A stretch of DNA of 64,000 nt from Planctomycetota bacterium (GCA_016719295.1 JADKAF010000001.1:1-64000); one strand, 5' to 3'; shown: positions 44,295-53,793, numbered from the stretch's first letter. Numbers and translations: made by a program. Notes: generated from the sequence alone by a model not told the origin.

Positions 44295-47165
44295 ATGCCG
44301 ACTCCGACCGACAGCCAGCCCTCCGCGACCTTCACCGGGAGGCAGCGCCGGCGCCGCACGGCGCGGGCCGTCGTGCTCGCCGATCACGCGGCGAAGCTCT
44401 TCGTGCACCTCGGCGGCTACGGGACCATCGCGGCGGTGCTCGTGATGGCGTTCTTCTTCCTCTCCGTCGTGCTGCCGCTCTTCTCGAGCGGCGCGGTGGA
44501 GCCGGTGGGGGCGCCGGCGATGCGCTGGCAGGGCGCCGCTCCCCTCGCGCTCGGCACCGACGAGTACCAGCGCTTGGGCTGGGCCGTCCTGCCGGAAGGC
44601 GCTCTCGAGGTCTTCGATCTGGAGCAGGGCCGCGCCGTGGAGCGCTTCGCGCTCGGCGGCGAAGGGCGCGAGCTCCGCGCCGTGAGCGCCGGGGAGCGCA
44701 GCGGCGAGCTCGTCTTCGGTTTCTCCGACGGAGCGGTGCAGCTCGGGACGCTCGACTTCGCGTCCTCGTTTCGCGAGCGCGAGGCCTTCGGCGGGCGCTT
44801 CGCGGCGCTGGAGAGCGGTGCGGGCGCGGTCGTCGAGTGGCGCGAGCCCACCGCCGACGGCACGGGCGAGCGCGCGCTGCGCGGCTGGGTCGAGGGCAGT
44901 GAGAACCGCACGCTGCGCTTGCTGCAGGCGAGCCTCGCGCTCTCGGCGCCGAAGAGCCTCGGCAACGCGCCGGTGACGCGCGTCGATCACACGGTGAAGT
45001 CCGATCGCGGCGTCGTCATCGCCGCGCTGCTCGGCGAAGGCGCCGCGGCGGAGCTCGCGATCGTCACGGCGCGCGTGCAGTCGAACATGACGAGCGGCGA
45101 GGAGGAGCTGCGCTTCGGACGCGTGCTCCGCCCCGAGCGACCGGCCGAGCACGCGGCCGAGCTCCCGCTGGTCGCGCACGTCGTCGGTCAAGGCGGCAAC
45201 GTCCTGCTCGTCCACGCGAGCGGGCTCGCGCTGCGCTACAAGCTCGAGTCGGGCAAGGAGCCGCGCGTCCTCGAGACCTGCGACCTGGCACCCGAGCCCG
45301 GCGAGAGCGTCGCCGCGACGGCGTTCCTGCTGGGCGGTGAGACGCTGCTGGTCGGCGGCTCGGGCGGGCGCGTGAGCGGCTGGTTCCTCGCGCCGATCGA
45401 GCCGGGTCCCGCGGGCTTCGAGGTGCTGGCGCACGGCGAGCAGAACTGGCTCTTCCGCGCGGGCTCGGAGTCGCTGGCGGAGTTTCGCCGCACCGGCGCG
45501 CGCGCGAGCTTCGTCGAGCGCGATGGCGCCGCGCTGAACGGCGGGATCTTGCGCGCACCCGACGAGGAGACGATGGGGGCGTGGCTCGCGCTCCGCACGG
45601 ACGACGGCTTCCGCTTCTTCTCCGCCAAGCAGTACCGCGCGCACGGCTCCGGGCCGGCGATCGCCGCGTTCGCGCCTTCGCCGCGCGGGCGCGTCTTCGC
45701 GAGCGCGGATGCGAGCGGCGCGATCCGCATGCTGCACGGCACGAGCGAGAAGGAGATCGCCGTGCTGTCGAGCGCGAACGGCGTCGCACCGCGCGCGCTC
45801 TCGATCACGCCGAAGGAGAACGGGCTCTGCGCCGCGGGAGCGAGCGGAATCGAGCGCTGGTCCTTCGATCCCGGCTTCGCCGGCATCACGCTGGGGACGC
45901 TCTTTCGCCCCGTTTGGTACGAGAACTACGCCGCACCCATCCACATGTGGCAGTCGTCCGCGGGCGAAGACTCCGCGGAGCCGAAGCTCGGCCTCTGGCC
46001 GCTGGTCTTCGGCACCTTGAAGGCGACGCTCTACTCGATGCTGATCGCCGTGCCGCTCGCGTTGCTCGCCGCGATCTTCACCAGCGAGTTCCTCTCGGCG
46101 CGCGCGAAGGCGCGGGTGAAGCCGACGATCGAGCTCATGGCCTCCCTGCCGAGCGTGGTGCTGGGCTTCCTCGCGGCGCTCGTGTTCGCGCCCTTCGTCG
46201 AGCAGCACCTGGCCGGCATCTTCGCGACCTTCTTCGCCCTGCCGCTCTGCCTCTTGCTGGGCGCGTTCCTCTGGCAGCTCCTGCCGCGCGACTACGCCGC
46301 CAAGAAGGCGGGCTTTCGCCTGCCGCTCATGGCGCTCGTCGCGCTGCCGCTCTCCCTCGGCGCGGGCCTCCTCGTCGTCGGCCCGCTGCTCGACGCCGCG
46401 CTGTTCGATGGCGGCCTGCGCTACTGGCTCGACGGTTCTCATCAAGTGCCGGTGAAGGGCTCGCCGTTCGGAGGTTGGCTCTTCCTCTGCCTGCCCTTCG
46501 CGGGACTCGCCGTGGCCTGGGCGGGTGGTTGGATGGCGCGCCGCTCGACGCCGCCCGCGAGCCATCGCGCGCAAGCGCTGCGCAGCTTGCTCGCGTTCGC
46601 CGGCGGGCTCGGGATCGCTGCGCTGATCGCGGCGGCTGCCGCGGCGCTGCTCTCCTCGCTCGGCGACCTCCGCGGTGCGGGCTCGGTGATCGATACCTAC
46701 GACACGCGGAACGCCTTGGTCGTCGGCTTCGTCATGGGCTTCGCCATCGTCCCGATCGTGTACACGATCGCCGAGGACGCGCTCTCCAGCGTTCCGGGGC
46801 ACTTGCGCGGAGCCTCCCTCGGCGCGGGCGCCACGACGTGGCAGACGGCGGTGCGCGTGGTGATCCCGACGGCGATGAGCGGGCTCTTCTCCGCGTGCAT
46901 GATCGGGCTCGGTCGCGCCGTCGGCGAAACGATGATCGTGCTGATGGCCGCGGGCAGCACGCCCGTCCTCGACCTCAATCTCTTCAACGGCTTCCGCACG
47001 CTCTCGGCGAACATCGCGACCGAGCTTCCCGAAACCGTTCAAGGCAGCGCGCACTACCGCACGCTCTTCCTCGCGGCCCTCGTGCTCTTCGCGATGACCT
47101 TCGTGCTGAACTCCGTCGCCGAGTCGGTGCGCCAGCGCTTCCGCAAGCGAGCGTTCGAGCTGTGA
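44295..47165 (+). CDS. pstC: Phosphate ABC transporter permease PstC, long form with periplasmic propeller-like insert
   Basis: 956 residues, about three times standard PstC and longer than the roughly 750-residue long form. After a basic tail, TM1 is at about 45-65 (TIAAVLVMAFFFLSVVLPLF). A periplasmic region of about 480 residues follows, with recurring short beta strands such as GAVQLGTLDFASSFR and GGETLLVGGSGGRVSGWFLA, probably a beta-propeller. The transporter core starts at about 560: VFGTLKATLYSMLIAVPLAL, MASLPSVVLGFLAALVFAP and the EAA loop RGASLGAGATTWQTAVRVVI. GRAVGETMIVLMAAGSTP is the PstC signature. It overlaps pstA by 4 bases. Confidence 0.93.
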   Translation: MPTPTDSQPSATFTGRQRRRRTARAVVLADHAAKLFVHLGGYGTIAAVLVMAFFFLSVVLPLFSSGAVEPVGAPAMRWQGAAPLALGTDEYQRLGWAVLPEGALEVFDLEQGRAVERFALGGEGRELRAVSAGERSGELVFGFSDGAVQLGTLDFASSFREREAFGGRFAALESGAGAVVEWREPTADGTGERALRGWVEGSENRTLRLLQASLALSAPKSLGNAPVTRVDHTVKSDRGVVIAALLGEGAAAELAIVTARVQSNMTSGEEELRFGRVLRPERPAEHAAELPLVAHVVGQGGNVLLVHASGLALRYKLESGKEPRVLETCDLAPEPGESVAATAFLLGGETLLVGGSGGRVSGWFLAPIEPGPAGFEVLAHGEQNWLFRAGSESLAEFRRTGARASFVERDGAALNGGILRAPDEETMGAWLALRTDDGFRFFSAKQYRAHGSGPAIAAFAPSPRGRVFASADASGAIRMLHGTSEKEIAVLSSANGVAPRALSITPKENGLCAAGASGIERWSFDPGFAGITLGTLFRPVWYENYAAPIHMWQSSAGEDSAEPKLGLWPLVFGTLKATLYSMLIAVPLALLAAIFTSEFLSARAKARVKPTIELMASLPSVVLGFLAALVFAPFVEQHLAGIFATFFALPLCLLLGAFLWQLLPRDYAAKKAGFRLPLMALVALPLSLGAGLLVVGPLLDAALFDGGLRYWLDGSHQVPVKGSPFGGWLFLCLPFAGLAVAWAGGWMARRSTPPASHRAQALRSLLAFAGGLGIAALIAAAAAALLSSLGDLRGAGSVIDTYDTRNALVVGFVMGFAIVPIVYTIAEDALSSVPGHLRGASLGAGATTWQTAVRVVIPTAMSGLFSACMIGLGRAVGETMIVLMAAGSTPVLDLNLFNGFRTLSANIATELPETVQGSAHYRTLFLAALVLFAMTFVLNSVAESVRQRFRKRAFEL

Positions 47166-49384
47166 GCCGCGCCGAGGAGACCCTGCGGCCGCCGACGCCG
47201 CATGCCGCCGCCGAGCCGCACTCTCCGGCCCAGCCGGAGGCCGGCGAGCCCAGCTCCGCGCCGAAGCGCCGTCGACCGCGCGCGCGCGTCGGCTTGAGCG
47301 CGCACGGCGAGCCCCAGCAGTGGCTGACCGGCGGGGCGCTGGTGATCGCGCTGGCGATGGTGGCGGGGCTCCTCACGCTCATCGTCACGCAGGGGCTGCG
47401 CACCTTCTGGCCCGGGCCGTTGCTGCGCCTCGAGACCTACGACGGCAGAACGGTGCTCGGCGAGCCCGCGCGCGCGGAGGAGTTCGCGCTGACGAAGGAG
47501 CTCTACGCGGCGCTGCCGGAAGCGGTGCGCGCGGCGAGTGGTGCCCCCTTCGGCGGTCGCGCGCCGGAGGAACTGCCCGAAGGCGCCACCGAGCTCGCGC
47601 ATCGCCGCCTGCTGCGCACGGGCAACTTCGATCTCACCGAGAGCCACTACACCTGGGTCGCCGACGCCGAAGTGCGCTCGAGCGAGGAGCTCCGCTGGGG
47701 CCTCGTGATCGAGCGCCAGAAGAACGGGCGCTTCTACGGGGAGCCGCTCGCGTTCCTCGAGCTCGAGCCCTTCGAGCTTGGCGGCAAGACGCTCGACGAG
47801 CTGCGCACGGCTCGTCCCGAGGAGCGCGTGCTCGCGACGCGCGATCGCGGACGGAGCCAGCTCTTGCTCGCGCTGCGCGACGTGCAGGATGGGGATGCGG
47901 TGATCGCGCGCGTCGCGCGCTCCGTCGAGGGCGCCGAGGAGGCTTGGAAGCGCTTCGGCGAAGTGCACGGCCCGGCCGTGTCGCTGCTCGCGGAGCGCCG
48001 AGCCCTCGAGAAGACCGAGATCGGGCGCTTGAACGCCGAGCAGGAGTCCGCGCGCCTCGCGGTGGTGCAGGCGCGCCTCGACGATGGCGCTCTCTCCGCA
48101 GCGGAGCAGGAAGCGCAGCGCGCTTTCGAGCGGTTGAAGATCGAGCAGGGCGCGCGCCTCGCGGAGATCGAGGCCCGCGTCGAGGAGATCGAGCGCGAGC
48201 ACGCGCGGTACGCGCTGCTCCTGCGCACGTCGCGAGGCGAGACGAAGGCGCTCGCGCCGGCCGAGATCACGATCGCCTATCCCGCGAACCAGCTCTCGTT
48301 CTTCGGCCGCCTCGGCATCTGGTGCGAGCGCGCGGTCGAGTTCCTGACCGGCGATCCGCGCGAGGCCAACACCGAGGGCGGCGTCGTGCCGGCGATCTTC
48401 GGCACGGTGGTGATGACGCTGCTCATGTGCCTCGTCGTCGTGCCCTTCGGCGTGCTCGCGGCGCTCTATCTCCGCGAGTACGCGCGGCGCGGTCCGATCG
48501 TGACCGCGGTGCGCATCGCGGTGAACAACCTGGCCGGCGTGCCGAGCATCGTGTACGGCGTCTTCGGCCTCGGCTTCTTCTGCTACGGCTTCGGCAAGTA
48601 CATCGACGGCGGTCCGCAGCGCGGGCTCGGCATCGAGGTGTGGAGTCCGGTGACGTGGACCTCGAGCGCGATCGCGCTGCTCGTGTTGCTCGCCGGCGCC
48701 GTGATCTTCAGCGCCCGCTCCTCCAGCTCGCGCGCGCGCGGCGCCACGGCGAAGACGCGCTGGTTCGCCCGGGCAGCTTCCGCGGCGTGGCTCCTCGCCG
48801 CGGTGCTCTTCGTGCTGCTCGTCCTGAAGACGCCCTTCTTCGGCGGCTTCTACGAAGCGCGGCTCGAGGAAGGCCAGCCCACCTTCGGCACGAGCGGTCT
48901 GCTCTGGGCCTCGCTCACCCTGGCGCTGCTCACGCTGCCGGTCGTCATCGTGTCGACCGAAGAAGCGCTGGCCGCGGTGCCGAGCTCGATGCGCGAAGGC
49001 TCCTACGCCTGCGGCGCGAGCAAGTGGCAGACGATCCGGCGGATCGTGCTGCCCCGCGCGCTGCCCGGCATCCTGACGGGCGCCATCCTCGCCATGGCGC
49101 GCGGCGCCGGCGAAGTCGCGCCGCTCATGCTCGTCGGGGTGATGAAGCTCTCGCAGAAGCTCGCCGTCGACAGCGTGTTCCCCTACGTGCACCCCGAGCG
49201 CTCGTTCATGCACTTGGGCTTCAACATCTACGATGTCGGGTTCCAGAGCCAGAACGCCGAAGCGGGCAAGGCGATCGTGTTCACGACGACCCTGCTGCTC
49301 GTCGCGATCATCGCGACCTTGAACCTCTTCGCGATCTGGCTGCGCGGTCGTCTGCGTCGGCGCTTCGTCGATGGCGCCTTCTAG
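47162..49384 (+). CDS. pstA: Phosphate ABC transporter permease PstA, long form
   Basis: 740 residues against about 290 in short PstA. GTG start overlaps the pstC stop (GTGA). A Pro/Ala/Arg-rich N-terminus leads to TM1 (GALVIALAMVAGLLTLIVTQ), then a periplasmic section of about 300 residues that includes a long charged coiled coil (about 275-350, LNAEQESARLAVVQARLDDG). The permease core begins near 405: GGVVPAIFGTVVMTLLMCLV, NNLAGVPSIVYGVFGLGFF and the EAA loop REGSYACGASKWQTIRRIVL. GAILAMARGAGEVAPLMLVG is typical of PstA. A Ser/Arg stretch and one extra TM interrupt the core at about 520-560. It pairs with PstC. Confidence 0.93.
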   Translation: MSRAEETLRPPTPHAAAEPHSPAQPEAGEPSSAPKRRRPRARVGLSAHGEPQQWLTGGALVIALAMVAGLLTLIVTQGLRTFWPGPLLRLETYDGRTVLGEPARAEEFALTKELYAALPEAVRAASGAPFGGRAPEELPEGATELAHRRLLRTGNFDLTESHYTWVADAEVRSSEELRWGLVIERQKNGRFYGEPLAFLELEPFELGGKTLDELRTARPEERVLATRDRGRSQLLLALRDVQDGDAVIARVARSVEGAEEAWKRFGEVHGPAVSLLAERRALEKTEIGRLNAEQESARLAVVQARLDDGALSAAEQEAQRAFERLKIEQGARLAEIEARVEEIEREHARYALLLRTSRGETKALAPAEITIAYPANQLSFFGRLGIWCERAVEFLTGDPREANTEGGVVPAIFGTVVMTLLMCLVVVPFGVLAALYLREYARRGPIVTAVRIAVNNLAGVPSIVYGVFGLGFFCYGFGKYIDGGPQRGLGIEVWSPVTWTSSAIALLVLLAGAVIFSARSSSSRARGATAKTRWFARAASAAWLLAAVLFVLLVLKTPFFGGFYEARLEEGQPTFGTSGLLWASLTLALLTLPVVIVSTEEALAAVPSSMREGSYACGASKWQTIRRIVLPRALPGILTGAILAMARGAGEVAPLMLVGVMKLSQKLAVDSVFPYVHPERSFMHLGFNIYDVGFQSQNAEAGKAIVFTTTLLLVAIIATLNLFAIWLRGRLRRRFVDGAF

Positions 49385-49398
49385 CGCTCCGAGCGAAC

Positions 49399-50352
49399 AT
49401 GGCCTCTCGCAAACCCGACCGCGCTGTACTCCCTCTCCCCGTGCGCTCTCCCGAGCTCGCGTCGCAATCACCCTCCGCACCTCCGCGACCCATGCCCGTC
49501 GTCCGCGATGGCGAGATCCAGTTCCAAGGCGGCCGTCTCGCCGCGATCACGCGCGGCGAGAAGGTCCCGCCGGAGTATCACCGCGAGGTCCTCGAGGCGC
49601 CCGCGGTCCTGGAGATCGACGACTTCAACCTCTGGTACGGCGCGAAGCAGGCGCTGCATTCGATCTCGCTGAAGGTCCCGGCCGGCAAGGTCACGGCGCT
49701 GATCGGGCCATCGGGTTGCGGCAAGTCCACGCTGCTCCGCAGCGTGAATCGCCTGAACGACCTCGTGGGCTCGGTGCGCATCGCCGGGGACATGCGGCTC
49801 CAGGGGGACTCGATCTACGCGCCGGGCGTCGATGTCGTGCAGCTCCGCAAGCGCATGGGCATGGTGTTCCAGAAGCCGAACCCGTTCCCGATGAGCATCT
49901 ACGAGAACGTGGTTTATCCGCTGCGCGTCGACGGAGAGCGCAATCGCGCGATGCTCGACGAGGTCTGCGAGAGGAGCCTCCGCGGTGCATTCCTCTGGGA
50001 CGAAGCGAAGGATCGCCTGAAGGAGAGCGCCCTCGGTCTCTCCGGCGGCCAGCAGCAGCGCCTCTGCATCGCGCGCGCCATCGCCGCCGAGCCCGAGGTG
50101 CTGCTCATGGACGAGCCCTGCTCCGCGCTCGACCCGATCGCCACGGGTAAGATCGAGGACCTGATCGACGAGCTGCGCGGCGAGTACACGATCCTCATCG
50201 TGACCCACAACATGCAGCAGGCCGCGCGCGCGAGCGACAACTGCGCGCTCATGTACCTCGGGCGCATCGTCGAGTACGGGCCGACGGATGCCATCTTCCA
50301 GAAGCCTAGGCTGAAGGAAACCGAGGATTATGTTACTGGCCGCTTCGGCTGA
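49399..50352 (+). CDS. pstB: Phosphate ABC transporter ATP-binding protein
   Basis: 317 residues. ABC motifs are complete: Walker A GPSGCGKST, Q loop VFQKPNPFPMSIYEN, signature LSGGQQQR, Walker B VLLMDEPCSALDP, switch H in VTHNMQQAARASD. NPFPMSIYENV and the terminus DYVTGRFG identify PstB. The first 65 residues before the ABC domain are extra; the ATG at 49493 (MPVVRD) is an alternative start. It energises phosphate import through PstCA. No phoU follows. The stop codon lies in the loop of a perfect hairpin that belongs to a 36-bp repeat array. Confidence 0.95.
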   Translation: MASRKPDRAVLPLPVRSPELASQSPSAPPRPMPVVRDGEIQFQGGRLAAITRGEKVPPEYHREVLEAPAVLEIDDFNLWYGAKQALHSISLKVPAGKVTALIGPSGCGKSTLLRSVNRLNDLVGSVRIAGDMRLQGDSIYAPGVDVVQLRKRMGMVFQKPNPFPMSIYENVVYPLRVDGERNRAMLDEVCERSLRGAFLWDEAKDRLKESALGLSGGQQQRLCIARAIAAEPEVLLMDEPCSALDPIATGKIEDLIDELRGEYTILIVTHNMQQAARASDNCALMYLGRIVEYGPTDAIFQKPRLKETEDYVTGRFG

Positions 50353-50544
50353 CGCCGAAGCGAGCGTGTGACCGGCCGCTTCGGCTAACGCCGAAGCGAG
50401 CGTGTCACTGGCCGCATGGGTGATGCCGAAGCAGGCGTGTGACTGGCCGCATGGGATGACGCCGAAGCGCGCGCGTCATTGGCTGCTTCGGCCGACGCTG
50501 TGACCGCTGGGGGTTGCGGCTGACCCTCACGCGGACGCGAGCGT
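50332..50544 (+). repeat. 36-bp tandem repeat array derived from the pstB 3' end, 5-6 copies
   Basis: Units start at 50332, 50368, 50404, 50439 and 50475, with a degenerate sixth from about 50500. The first unit encodes the PstB terminus VTGRFG-stop. Units 1 and 2 are nearly identical and keep the TTCGGC/GCCGAA palindrome; units 3 and 4 carry CATGGG instead of the left arm. The array fills much of the 342-base gap to the next gene; nothing else is seen in the rest. Confidence 0.9.
50342..50361 (+). terminator. Hairpin at the pstB stop codon
   Basis: Perfect 8-bp arms GCTTCGGC and GCCGAAGC around the loop TGAC, which contains the pstB TGA stop. A copy with loop TAAC follows in the next repeat unit. 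No U-tract, so a Rho-independent terminator is uncertain; it may instead protect the mRNA end. Confidence 0.45.
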
Positions 50545-50694
50545 GTTGCGGTCTGCTTCGACTTGCTGCTCGAGAGGGCTTCACTGTGATCGGAGCACGG
50601 GAGCCGCTGCGCGAGAGCGTGCGGCGGTCCTGGCGCTTGCTGCGCTCGGCTCGCGCTTCGACGCGTCGCGGGGCTCGAGGCGGAGCCGCGGTCG

Positions 50695-51768
50695 TCAGCG
50701 GGTCTTCTGCGCCAGCGCACGCTTCGCGGCCTCCACCACCTGCGCGACGCTGATCTCGAGCATCGCGGGCGAGCGCTGATCGCGCTTTCGCGGCGGCGGG
50801 ATCTCGGGGCCGCCCTTCACGACGATCGCGCTCGCGCGCACCGGCCCGTAGACCACCGGGTCGGTGGGTCCGTAGAGCCCGACGAGAGGGCGGTCGAGCC
50901 AGCCGGCGATGTGGAGGGGGCCGGAGTCGGAGCCGATCACGAGGTCGGCCTGCGCGAGCGCGGCCATGGAGTCGACGAGCGAGCCGCGGGGGATCGCGTC
51001 GTGCAGGGCTCCGTTCGCGGCTTCGACGAGGCGCGCGGTGGGCTCGGCCTCCTTCGGCGAGCGGACGACGTAGCACCAGGCGTCGAGCTCGCGTCGCAGC
51101 TCTTCCGCGAGGGCCGCGAAGCGCTCGGGCGGCCATTCCTTGTCGCGGCCGTAGCCGGAGACGAAGGGGTGGATCGCGACGATGGGGCGACCGGCGGCGG
51201 GAGCCAAGGCCGCGCGGGCTCGCTCGCGCGTCGCCGCGTCGAAGGGCGGCGGTGGCGGGAGCTCGCGCCGCGTCGGGATGCCGAGAACCTCGAGCACCGA
51301 GAGCATCTTCTCGACGCGATGGCGGCGCGGCGCGCCGCTCGGGACGCGCAGGTGCGTGAAGCAAGCGCTGAAGGGCTCGCGCAGCTCCGCCCGCGCGAAG
51401 CCGACGCGCCGCGCGTCGCGCACGCAGGCGAGCAGCACCGAGCACTTGAGATTGCCTTGAAGCTCGAGGGCCAGATCGTAGGATCGCCCCGCGAGCTCGC
51501 GTCGGAACGCCGCCGCGCGGCGCAGCGCACGCAGCGGCTGGCGCGTCCAGCCCTTCAGCTCGCCGCGGGGATAGACGACGAGCTCGTCGATCCACGGGTG
51601 GCCGCGCAGCAGGTCGGCGCAGCGATCCTCGACGAGCCAGCCGATGCGCGCGTCGGGACGAGCGGCGCGCAGCGAGCTCAGGACCGGCAGGGCGAAGACG
51701 ATGTCGCCCAGCGCGGAGAGCCGTCCGATGAGGACGCTCGACCAAGCGATGGGTGAGTTCTCGGCCAC
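50695..51768 (-). CDS. Glycosyltransferase family 9 (heptosyltransferase-like)
   Basis: About 357 residues. The GT9 fold of LPS heptosyltransferases is evident: LIGRLSALGDIVFALPVLSS at the start, LVEDRCADLLRGHPWIDELV, YDLALELQGNLKCSVLLA, IAIHPFVSGYGRDKEW-type nucleotide-sugar region and IGSDSGPLHIAGWLDRPLVG near the end. These enzymes add heptose or related sugars to the LPS inner core at the cytoplasmic face. The start is uncertain: GTG at 51768 gives a normal N-terminus but has no clear ribosome site. It is divergent from a Kdo-kinase-like gene, consistent with an LPS-core pair. Confidence 0.88.
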   Translation of the reverse strand: MAENSPIAWSSVLIGRLSALGDIVFALPVLSSLRAARPDARIGWLVEDRCADLLRGHPWIDELVVYPRGELKGWTRQPLRALRRAAAFRRELAGRSYDLALELQGNLKCSVLLACVRDARRVGFARAELREPFSACFTHLRVPSGAPRRHRVEKMLSVLEVLGIPTRRELPPPPPFDAATRERARAALAPAAGRPIVAIHPFVSGYGRDKEWPPERFAALAEELRRELDAWCYVVRSPKEAEPTARLVEAANGALHDAIPRGSLVDSMAALAQADLVIGSDSGPLHIAGWLDRPLVGLYGPTDPVVYGPVRASAIVVKGGPEIPPPRKRDQRSPAMLEISVAQVVEAAKRALAQKTR

Positions 51769-51931
51769 GGGCGGAGGTGCGGAGTTGAGCGGAGCGGAGC
51801 GCGAAGTGGAGGGCGCGAGGGACTCCTCGCGCTCGGCGGCGCGCGCCGCCGGGCCGGGTGCGGCCGCGCCACGTGCTTCCGATGCGAGGGGAAGGTCCTT
51901 CGGGATCGCCGCGCCCTCCGGCTTCCGCGTC

Positions 51932-52765
51932 GTGCAGGAGCGCGAGGTGCTGGCCCTCGTGCGCGAGGACCGCATGGCCGCGCTCATCGGCGCGGGGCTG
52001 CTCGAGCGCGGCGGCTTGCTGGAGGGGCGAACGGCCGAGGACTCCTACCAAGGTCGAGGATCGACCGCAATCGTACGCGTCGGCGACGAGCGCGTGGTCG
52101 TGCGGCGTTTCCTCCCCGGCGGTCTGCTGCGCTTCCTGCGGCCCTCCACCTTCGCGACGCCGGAGCGACCCTTCCGCGAAGTGCTGCTCTACGAGCATCT
52201 GCGCGCCCGCGGCTTCCCGACCTTGGAGCCGCTCGCCGCGGTGGCGCGCCGGCGGGGCTCGCGCTGGATCCTCCACCTCGTGACGCGCCAGCTCGAGGAC
52301 GCGCGCGAGCTCCTCGGGCTGCTGCTCCCGGGGGCGCTGCCGATCGTCGAGCGTCGAGCTCTGCTGGCGGCCGCGGGGCGCAACATCCGCCGCTTGCACG
52401 ATGCCGGCGTGCGCCACGCCGACCTGCACTTGAAGAACCTGCTGCTCTCGCGCGGCGAGGTCTTCGTCATCGACCTCGATCGCTCTCGACTCGAGCACGA
52501 GCTCTCGCGCAGCGCGCGCGGCGCGAACTTGGAGCGCCTGCTGCGCTTCGCGCGCCGCCGCTTGGAGCCGCAGCTCGGCGGGCAAGCCTTCTGGCGCGAT
52601 GCGCTGCGACTGCTGCGCGCGTACGAGCCGGAGCGTTCGGAGCGGCACCTGCTCGCGCGGGAGGTCCTCCGCATCGAGGCGCGCGCGCGCTGGCGCCATC
52701 GCTTCGGCTGGTGGTGCGAAGCGCGGCTCGAGCGCTGGCGCGGCCTGCGGCGCGCGCGACGCTGA
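51932..52765 (+). CDS. LPS-core kinase (KdkA/WaaP/InaA-like)
   Basis: About 277 residues of the protein-kinase-like LPS kinase family. The catalytic loop reads RHADLHLKNLLL, followed by the metal motif VFVIDLDRSRLE; the upstream region DSYQGRGSTAIVRVGDERVV and LLYEHLRARGFPTLEPLAAV corresponds to the nucleotide-binding lobe. KdkA phosphorylates Kdo of lipid A-core with ATP. The start is not secure: GTG at 51932 is used, ATG at 51974 is possible. Divergent from the GT9 gene; their 5' ends are about 160 bases apart. Substrate inferred by family and context. Confidence 0.82.
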   Translation: MQEREVLALVREDRMAALIGAGLLERGGLLEGRTAEDSYQGRGSTAIVRVGDERVVVRRFLPGGLLRFLRPSTFATPERPFREVLLYEHLRARGFPTLEPLAAVARRRGSRWILHLVTRQLEDARELLGLLLPGALPIVERRALLAAAGRNIRRLHDAGVRHADLHLKNLLLSRGEVFVIDLDRSRLEHELSRSARGANLERLLRFARRRLEPQLGGQAFWRDALRLLRAYEPERSERHLLAREVLRIEARARWRHRFGWWCEARLERWRGLRRARR

Positions 52766-52841
52766 GCGCCGCCATACTCGCGTCTGCTTTCTCGAACGCC
52801 TTCGGACCCAGCACCCCTCGACACCGCGTCGACCATCGAAC

Positions 52842-53741
52842 ATGGATCTCGCCACTTCCGCTTTCTCCACGCGCTTGCCGTCCGCGGCTGATCAGCTCCG
52901 GCTCGCGTTCGAGCTCGGACTCCAGTCGCTGGCGCTGGTGCGCAGCGATCCGATCGCGCAGCTCGACGGGCTCGCGCGCGCGCTGGAGGAGTCCAGTGGA
53001 CGCATCGGAGTGATCGAGGCCGCGACGCTGGCCGGCGGGCGCGAAGGCGAGATGCTCTGCGTCGACCTCGCGTCTCCCGATGCCGATCGGCGCGCGGCGG
53101 CGGTGCAGCTCCTCGAGCGCCACATCGCGCTTGCCGCGGAGCTGCGCTGCCCGCGCCTCGTGCTGCAGCCGGCGCCGCTCGAGGGCGGTGAGTTCGGCGA
53201 TCGCGCGCGGCGCGTGGGAGAGCTGGCGCGCTCCGGCGAAGCGGAGCGGACGGGCGAGCTACGCGAGGAGCTCGCGCTGCTCGTCGAGCGCACGCAGATC
53301 CCGCGCCTCGATCGTTTCTGCCGCACGCTCCACGCGCTCACGCGGAAGCACCCGCGCGTCCACTTCTCCTTCGCGACCGCGTCCGGGCCGGGCTGGTTCC
53401 CGGATCTGCGCGCGCTGGAGCTCGTGTTCGAGGATCTCCACGTGCAAGAGCTGCACTACTGGCACGACGCGGCGGTCGCGCACCTCGAGGCGAAGCTCCG
53501 CGGCGGCGCGCCCTGGGATTGGCTGGAGCGCCTGGGAGGGCGGCTCTCGGGGTGCTACCTCGGCGACGCCGATGGCTGGAGCCCCGGGCGCGTCCCGGGC
53601 AGCGGGGAAGTGGACTTCCGCGAGCTGAAGGCCCAGCTCCCGCACAGCGCGCGGCGCGTTCTGCGCCTCGAGTCGGGCCAGTCGCGCCAGAGCGCCATCG
53701 AAGCGATCCGCATGGTCCGCGTGCTCGATCTCGACGTCTGA
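52842..53741 (+). CDS. TIM-barrel protein, sugar phosphate isomerase/epimerase-like
   Basis: 299 residues resembling the xylose-isomerase-like TIM-barrel (AP endonuclease 2) superfamily: LRLAFELGLQSLALVRSD, HIALAAELRCPRLVLQPAPL, and HDAAVAHLEAKLRGG near strand 7 followed by GRLSGCYLGDADGWSPGRVP. The GEVDFRELKAQLP segment before the C-terminus is like the GxGxID-type ending of this group. Metal ligands are only partly apparent, so activity is uncertain. It stands alone between the LPS kinase gene and tRNA-Gly. Starts at ATG 52842; no strong ribosome site. Confidence 0.72.
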   Translation: MDLATSAFSTRLPSAADQLRLAFELGLQSLALVRSDPIAQLDGLARALEESSGRIGVIEAATLAGGREGEMLCVDLASPDADRRAAAVQLLERHIALAAELRCPRLVLQPAPLEGGEFGDRARRVGELARSGEAERTGELREELALLVERTQIPRLDRFCRTLHALTRKHPRVHFSFATASGPGWFPDLRALELVFEDLHVQELHYWHDAAVAHLEAKLRGGAPWDWLERLGGRLSGCYLGDADGWSPGRVPGSGEVDFRELKAQLPHSARRVLRLESGQSRQSAIEAIRMVRVLDLDV

Positions 53742-53793
53742 GCGCCTGCCCCGAAGGCTCCGCGGAGCGCGCGAACTTTCTTCCTTCGCGCTC

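Noticed and set aside
50353..50694. phoU gene after pstB.
   Set aside because: The gap holds only the repeat array; no frame resembles PhoU. It may be elsewhere in the genome.
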